Origin: Betaproteobacteria bacterium UBA1934
GTDB taxonomy: Bacteria > Pseudomonadota > Gammaproteobacteria > Burkholderiales > Rhodocyclaceae
Assembly (NCBI GenBank): GCA_002337055.1
Contig: DDFG01000005.1
Span: forward strand, 1,016,222 to 1,080,221
DNA: 64,000 nucleotides
Direction of reading: 5' to 3'
The notes under the pieces were generated by a model that did no database searches, was not told the DNA's origin, and worked only from the letters and a program-made list of their open reading frames with translations. Positions 60,172 to 64,000 of the stretch are shown in pieces. The position numbers and the translations under genes were made by a program. Each line of letters opens with the position of its first letter. Positions within the stretch are counted from its first letter, which is position 1.

Positions 60172-62715
60172 TCAGGCGCGCACCACCTTGACGGCGCACT
60201 TCTTGTAGTCGGTCTCTTTCGAGATCGGGCAGGTGGCGTCGAGGGTCAGCTTGTTGATCAGACGGCCTTCATCGAAGAAGGGCACGAAGACCAGGCCTTG
60301 CGGCGGCTTGTTGCGGCCCTTGGTTTCGACGCGGATCTGGATTTCGCCACGCCGCGAGGCTACCTTGACCACCATGCCGCGCTGGATGCCGCGCTTCTTG
60401 GCGTCGTCCGGGTGCATGAAGATTACCGCCTCGGGTACCGAGCGGTGCAACTCGGGAACGCGACGGGTCATCGTGCCGGTGTGCCAGTGTTCGAGCACGC
60501 GGCCGGTGCAGAGCCAGAGATCGAACTCGGCGTCGGGTTTTTCAGCTGGGTCCTGGTAAGGCAGGGCGAAGATCACTGCCTTACCGTCCTTGTGGCCGTA
60601 GAACTTGATCTCTTCGCCCTTCTTGACGTACGGGTCGTAACCCTCGCGGAAGCGCCAGAGCGTTTCCTTACCGTCGACCACCGGCCAGCGCAGGCCGCGT
60701 GCCTTGTGGTAAGTATCGAAATCGGCGAGGTCGTGACCGTGGCCGCGCCCGAAGAGCGCGTATTCCTCGAACAGACCCTTCTGCACATAGAAACCGAAGG
60801 CTTCAGATTCGTCGTTGGTATAGCCCTTGATGGCGTGCTCGTTGGTCTTCACAAGGTCGGTCTTGGGGAACTTGTTGACCACCTTGTTGGCGTAGAGCAC
60901 GTCATACAGGGTTTTGCCCTTGTATTCGGGTTTCTTGGCGAGCAGTTCGGCCGGCCAGACGTCCTCCATCTTGAAGCGTTTGGAGAATTCCATGTACTGC
61001 CAGAGATCTGATTTCGCCTCGCCCGGCGCCTTGACCTGCTGGCGCCAGAACTGGGTACGGCGCTCGGCGTTGCCGAAGGCGCCTTCCTTCTCGGTCCACA
61101 TCGCTGAGGGCAGGATCAGGTCGGCGGCCAGCGCCGATACGGTCGGATACGGGTCGGAAACGACGACGAATGCCGCCGGATTGCGCCAGCCCGGATAGAT
61201 TTCCTGGTTGACGTTGGGGCCGGCCTGCATGTTGTTGGTGGTCGACGTCCAGTAGCACTTCAGCTTGCCGTCTTTCAGCGCTCGCGACTGCGCCACAGCG
61301 TGGTAGCCGATCTTGTCGGAGAGCGTACCTTCCGGCAATTGCCAGAGTTCCTCGGTGTGCTTCCGGTGTTCCGGGTTGGTCACGACCATGTCGGCCGGCA
61401 GACGGTGTGAGAAGGTGCCGACCTCGCGCGCGGTGCCGCAGGCGGACGGCTGGCCAGTCAGCGAGAAGGGACCGCTGCCGGGTTCGGAAATCTTGCCGAC
61501 CAGCAGATGTACGTTGTAGATCATGTTATTGACCCAGGTGCCGCGGGTGTGCTGGTTGAAGCCCATGGTCCAGAACGAGACCACCTTCTTCTTCGGGTCG
61601 GCGTACAGTTCGGCCATCTTCTTCAAGCGGTCTGCAGGCACGCCGGAAAGCTTGACGGTCTTCTCTAGCGTGTATTCGGACACGAATTTCTTGAACTCGT
61701 CGAAGGTGATCAGCTTGGCGTCGTTCGGGTTGTTTTTCGGCTTGCCGTCGGCGCCCGGGTAGCCGTTGAACTTGGCGTCTTTTTCGAGCGCGTGGTTGGG
61801 TCTGAGGCCGTAGCCGATATCGGTTTCGCCCTGCTTGAAATTGACGTGTTTCTTGACGAAATCCTGATTGACCTTACCTGTCTGGATGATGTGATTGCAG
61901 ATGTAGTTGAGAATCGCCAGATCGGTCTGCGGCACGAAAATCATGCCGTTGTCGGCCAGTTCGAACGAACGGTGCTCGAAGGTCGAGAGCACATGCACTT
62001 GGCAGCCGGGGTGGGTCAGACGCCGGTCGGTGATGCGCGACCACAGGATCGGGTGCATCTCGGCCATGTTCGAGCCCCATAGCACGAAAGCATCGGCGTT
62101 CTCGATGTCGTCATAGCAGCCCATCGGCTCGTCGATGCCGAACGTGCGCATGAAGCCGGCGACGGCGGAAGCCATGCAGTGGCGTGCGTTCGGGTCGAGG
62201 TTGTTGGAGCGGAAACCGGCCTTCATCAGCTTGGCGGCGGCATAGCCTTCCCAGATGGTCCATTGGCCGGAGCCGAACATGCCGATCGAGCCTGGGCCTT
62301 CCGCCTTCAAAGCGGCCTTCCATTTTTCGGCCATGATGTCGAAGGCCTTGTCCCAGGTGATCGGCGTGAATTCGCCGTTCTTGTCGTACTGGCCGTTCTT
62401 CATGCGCAGCATGGGCTTCTGCAGGCGATCCTCGCCGTACATAATCTTGGAAAGGAAATAGCCTTTGATGCAGTTCAGCCCGCGATTCACCGGCGCATCC
62501 GGGTCGCCCTGGGTGGCCACGACGCGGCCGTTCTGCACGCCGACCAGCACCGAGCAGCCGGTTCCGCAGAAGCGACAGGCGGCCTTGTCCCAACGAATTT
62601 CCGACGAGTTCACGGCGGCGTCCTTGCCGGCGGCCTGGGCCAGCGGAATGCCGGCGGTGGCCGCGGCGGCGGCGACGGCGTTGGCTTTGATGAAATCCCT
62701 GCGGTTGATGCTCAT
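60172..62715 (-). CDS. napA: Periplasmic nitrate reductase catalytic subunit
   Basis: An 847-residue molybdoenzyme that reduces nitrate to nitrite in the periplasm. Tat signal MSINRRDFIK, a [4Fe-4S] site from Cys47, Cys50, Cys54 (CRFCGTGC) and Cys82, and the Mo-ligating Cys180 in NARHCMASAVAGF. It ends with the typical molybdopterin-binding domain (VVKVASRRGEIQIRV, GLVFVPFFDEGRLINKLT). ATG 62715 is the true start: the frame continues upstream only through shadow sequence over napD. It overlaps napD (ATGA). Confidence 0.97.
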   Translation of the reverse strand: MSINRRDFIKANAVAAAAATAGIPLAQAAGKDAAVNSSEIRWDKAACRFCGTGCSVLVGVQNGRVVATQGDPDAPVNRGLNCIKGYFLSKIMYGEDRLQKPMLRMKNGQYDKNGEFTPITWDKAFDIMAEKWKAALKAEGPGSIGMFGSGQWTIWEGYAAAKLMKAGFRSNNLDPNARHCMASAVAGFMRTFGIDEPMGCYDDIENADAFVLWGSNMAEMHPILWSRITDRRLTHPGCQVHVLSTFEHRSFELADNGMIFVPQTDLAILNYICNHIIQTGKVNQDFVKKHVNFKQGETDIGYGLRPNHALEKDAKFNGYPGADGKPKNNPNDAKLITFDEFKKFVSEYTLEKTVKLSGVPADRLKKMAELYADPKKKVVSFWTMGFNQHTRGTWVNNMIYNVHLLVGKISEPGSGPFSLTGQPSACGTAREVGTFSHRLPADMVVTNPEHRKHTEELWQLPEGTLSDKIGYHAVAQSRALKDGKLKCYWTSTTNNMQAGPNVNQEIYPGWRNPAAFVVVSDPYPTVSALAADLILPSAMWTEKEGAFGNAERRTQFWRQQVKAPGEAKSDLWQYMEFSKRFKMEDVWPAELLAKKPEYKGKTLYDVLYANKVVNKFPKTDLVKTNEHAIKGYTNDESEAFGFYVQKGLFEEYALFGRGHGHDLADFDTYHKARGLRWPVVDGKETLWRFREGYDPYVKKGEEIKFYGHKDGKAVIFALPYQDPAEKPDAEFDLWLCTGRVLEHWHTGTMTRRVPELHRSVPEAVIFMHPDDAKKRGIQRGMVVKVASRRGEIQIRVETKGRNKPPQGLVFVPFFDEGRLINKLTLDATCPISKETDYKKCAVKVVRA

Positions 62716-62975
62716 GATTGCGCCTCCAATTCGCGGGCCTCGAGGCCCTCGTCCGTATATTCGTAAGCCAGCGTCACCGACATGACGTGGGGAACGTGAT
62801 GCACTTTGATGATGGCGTCGGCGGTGGACAGCCCGTCGACATCCTCCACCACAACAATCATCCTGCCGTCGCCGGTATCGACCGCGACCGACGCGCCGGG
62901 CACCTGCTCGACTCCTGCGCGTACTTCCGCAGCCGATTCGGGCAGAAATTTCAGGACCAGACTGGCAATTTTCAT
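62712..62975 (-). CDS. napD: NapD chaperone
   Basis: An 87-residue cytoplasmic protein that binds the NapA Tat signal peptide and delays export. Sequence (IASLVLKFLPESAAEVRAGVEQ and VMSVTLAYEY) and length fit the family. It is coupled to napF and napA by 4-bp overlaps on both sides. Confidence 0.95.
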   Translation of the reverse strand: MKIASLVLKFLPESAAEVRAGVEQVPGASVAVDTGDGRMIVVVEDVDGLSTADAIIKVHHVPHVMSVTLAYEYTDEGLEARELEAQS

Positions 62976-63472
62976 GGGTGACTCTCCAGGGCGACGGAAT
63001 GTCCGATGCGGATGGCACCGGTCGGGCAAACCGGCAGGCATTCGCCACAGCCCGTGCAGGCTTCTTCGTCCAGCCGCGGGCGGGCAATGCCGCCGACTTG
63101 CGGCGGAAATAGGATGGCGGCCGCGTCGCAGGCTTCGCCGCAGGTACGGCAGATGACATCGACGTGCGTCAGGCAGGTGGATGAGAAGACCGCGCGCAGT
63201 TGCCAGGGAGGGAAAACCGTGCGGGAAAGCGCGTCGGTTTGGCAGGCGTCGACGCAGCACGCGCAGAAATCGCAATATGCCGGCGCAAAAACGGCCTGCG
63301 GCAACCGGCCGCGGGCGCCGGTCAACAAGCCTGTCGGACAGGATGTAACGCAATCCCCACAGCGCGAGCAGAGTTCGGCGAATTCTGCCTCGCTCTTTGC
63401 CCACGGGGGACGGAAAGGCGCCGGCTGATCGCCGATCCGGCCGCGCAGGAAACTCCGCCGGGCGATATCCAC
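62972..63472 (-). CDS. napF: NapF ferredoxin-type protein
   Basis: A 166-residue cytoplasmic iron-sulfur protein with cysteine clusters CSRCGDCVTSCP, CDFCACCVDACQ, CRTCGEACD and CTGCGECLPVCP. Its N-terminus DIARRSFLRGR is typical of NapF. The start is GTG at 63472 with CGGAGA ten bases upstream. It is thought to help assemble iron-sulfur clusters into NapA. First gene of the nap operon. Confidence 0.94.
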   Translation of the reverse strand: MDIARRSFLRGRIGDQPAPFRPPWAKSEAEFAELCSRCGDCVTSCPTGLLTGARGRLPQAVFAPAYCDFCACCVDACQTDALSRTVFPPWQLRAVFSSTCLTHVDVICRTCGEACDAAAILFPPQVGGIARPRLDEEACTGCGECLPVCPTGAIRIGHSVALESHP

Positions 63473-63509
63473 TTTGCTTGTGTCTCCGTAAATAGTTCTA
63501 GTCTTGTTC

Positions 63510-63558
63510 TAGATCCATTTTAGGAAGTCGGCGCGGGAAATAATTTGATGTAGCTGAA
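63510..63558 (-). promoter_or_regulatory. FNR-type promoter of the nap operon
   Basis: On the minus strand, TTCAGCTACATCAA (63545-63558) matches the FNR box TTGAT-N4-ATCAA in 8 of 10 defined bases. A -10 TAAAAT sits at 63517-63522, which puts the start near 63510 and the box centred 41.5 bp upstream, the class II position. Two GTTCTAG copies 11 bp apart (63495-63512) lie in the leader. Confidence 0.65.
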
Positions 63559-63573
63559 AAAACCGGAACGATT

Positions 63574-63987
63574 TCAGGTGTGTTTCACTGCTGGCGCCAG
63601 CCGCGCAACGGCCAGCGAGCCCAGTCCGATGCCTGCCTCGTCGGTAATGATCGAAAAACTCATCTCGACGAACACGGTTTCCCCCGAGCGCGTCAGGGCC
63701 TTGGTGCGCGTGGGTGTGCCATCGTGGCGACCGCGTCCGTTCATCATGGCGCGTTCATAGCCGGCCCAGTGGGCGGCGCGCAGGCGTTCCGGAATGAAGA
63801 TGTCGAGACTTCGGGCGAGCGTTTCTTCTGACGAAAATCCGAACATGCGTGTGGCGGCAGCGTTCCAAAGGCGAATAACGCCCTCCCGGTCGGCGTAGAT
63901 GATTGCGTCGTTGCTCTGGGCAAGCAAGCGCAGCGCGAGGTCGGGCGACAGGGCGGTTGTTCCTCCGCGAGAATCGGGGAGGCTCAC
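63574..63987 (-). CDS. Small single-PAS-domain protein
   Basis: A 137-residue protein made up of one PAS domain: LLAQSNDAIIYADREGVIRLWNAAATRMFGFSSEE, then LARSLDIFIPERLRAAHWAGYERAM and TKALTRSGETVFVEMSFSII. No output domain is fused. It stands directly upstream of the nap promoter in the same direction, so it may modulate a partner kinase or simply be expressed beside nap. The start lies 13 bases from the window edge, and an upstream partner cannot be seen. Confidence 0.85.
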   Translation of the reverse strand: MSLPDSRGGTTALSPDLALRLLAQSNDAIIYADREGVIRLWNAAATRMFGFSSEETLARSLDIFIPERLRAAHWAGYERAMMNGRGRHDGTPTRTKALTRSGETVFVEMSFSIITDEAGIGLGSLAVARLAPAVKHT

Positions 63988-64000
63988 GCTGTCGCCTGCA

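Noticed and set aside
59455..61011. Plus-strand open frame of 518 codons opposite napG and napA
   Set aside because: Both genes beneath it are certain; the frame is open only because of codon bias.
1..64000. CRISPR arrays, tRNA or rRNA genes, insertion sequences, prophage genes
   Set aside because: I saw no regularly spaced repeats, no tRNA-like cloverleaf, no rRNA sequence, and no transposase or integrase product in any supported frame.

Overview
The window is a GC-rich chromosomal segment from a Gram-negative bacterium, most probably a betaproteobacterium of the Rhodocyclales type (inference). The evidence is an exosortase A/PEP-CTERM exopolysaccharide locus with the PrsK/PrsR/PrsT regulatory set, an E. 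coli-ordered periplasmic nitrate reductase operon (napFDAGHBC), and large c-di-GMP signalling proteins. I saw no rRNA, tRNA, CRISPR array, insertion sequence or prophage.

Region 1 (1-10913, minus strand) is the core exosortase-A-type exopolysaccharide operon. In transcription order it encodes a Wza-like export lipoprotein, a Wzz-like chain-length protein, a tyrosine autokinase with a Tyr-rich tail, an outer-membrane barrel protein, an ExeA-like ATPase, UDP-GlcNAc 2-epimerase, a polysaccharide deacetylase, a FemAB-like protein, a glycosyltransferase and exosortase A (cut by the window edge). Genes overlap or abut by a few bases.

Region 2 (11011-20718) mixes a PEP-CTERM protein (the likely exosortase substrate, behind a -24/-12 sigma-54-type promoter) with the parts of a Lol-like machine: two FtsX-type permeases, a LolD-like ATPase, a LolA-like periplasmic carrier and a DUF1302-like outer-membrane barrel. 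A VAO-family flavoenzyme and a FeeM-like acyltransferase fused to a PilZ-like domain lie between them.

Region 3 (20792-30066, minus strand) carries the initiating sugar-phosphate transferase, then prsK, prsR and prsT, a lytic transglycosylase and a low-molecular-weight tyrosine phosphatase that could oppose the kinase of region 1. PrsR is a sigma-54 activator, so it is the natural candidate for controlling the promoter at 15.4 kb.

Region 4 (30181-42611) holds further exosortase-A-associated genes: a Wzy/O-antigen-ligase-like protein with an extra periplasmic domain, a glycosyltransferase, two alpha/beta-hydrolase-fold proteins, a GNAT/FemAB-like protein, an acyl-CoA ligase, a parallel beta-helix protein and a PLP decarboxylase. 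The block is interrupted at 37.8-39.9 kb by an unrelated insert: a lower-GC unknown gene, and a YafY-type regulator facing a VOC protein across a perfect palindrome.

Region 5 (42612-57219) is mainly housekeeping: sulfate-binding protein, cysteine synthase and a C-S lyase (a sulfur cluster), a diguanylate cyclase, a J-domain-like membrane protein, 5-formyl-THF cyclo-ligase, soluble lytic transglycosylase, an NDUFA9-like SDR, CCA-adding enzyme, an iron alcohol dehydrogenase, and a 1228-residue TPR-GAF-PAS-GGDEF-EAL protein.

Region 6 (57308-63987, minus strand) is the napFDAGHBC operon, with a class II FNR-type promoter visible upstream of napF, preceded by a small PAS protein.
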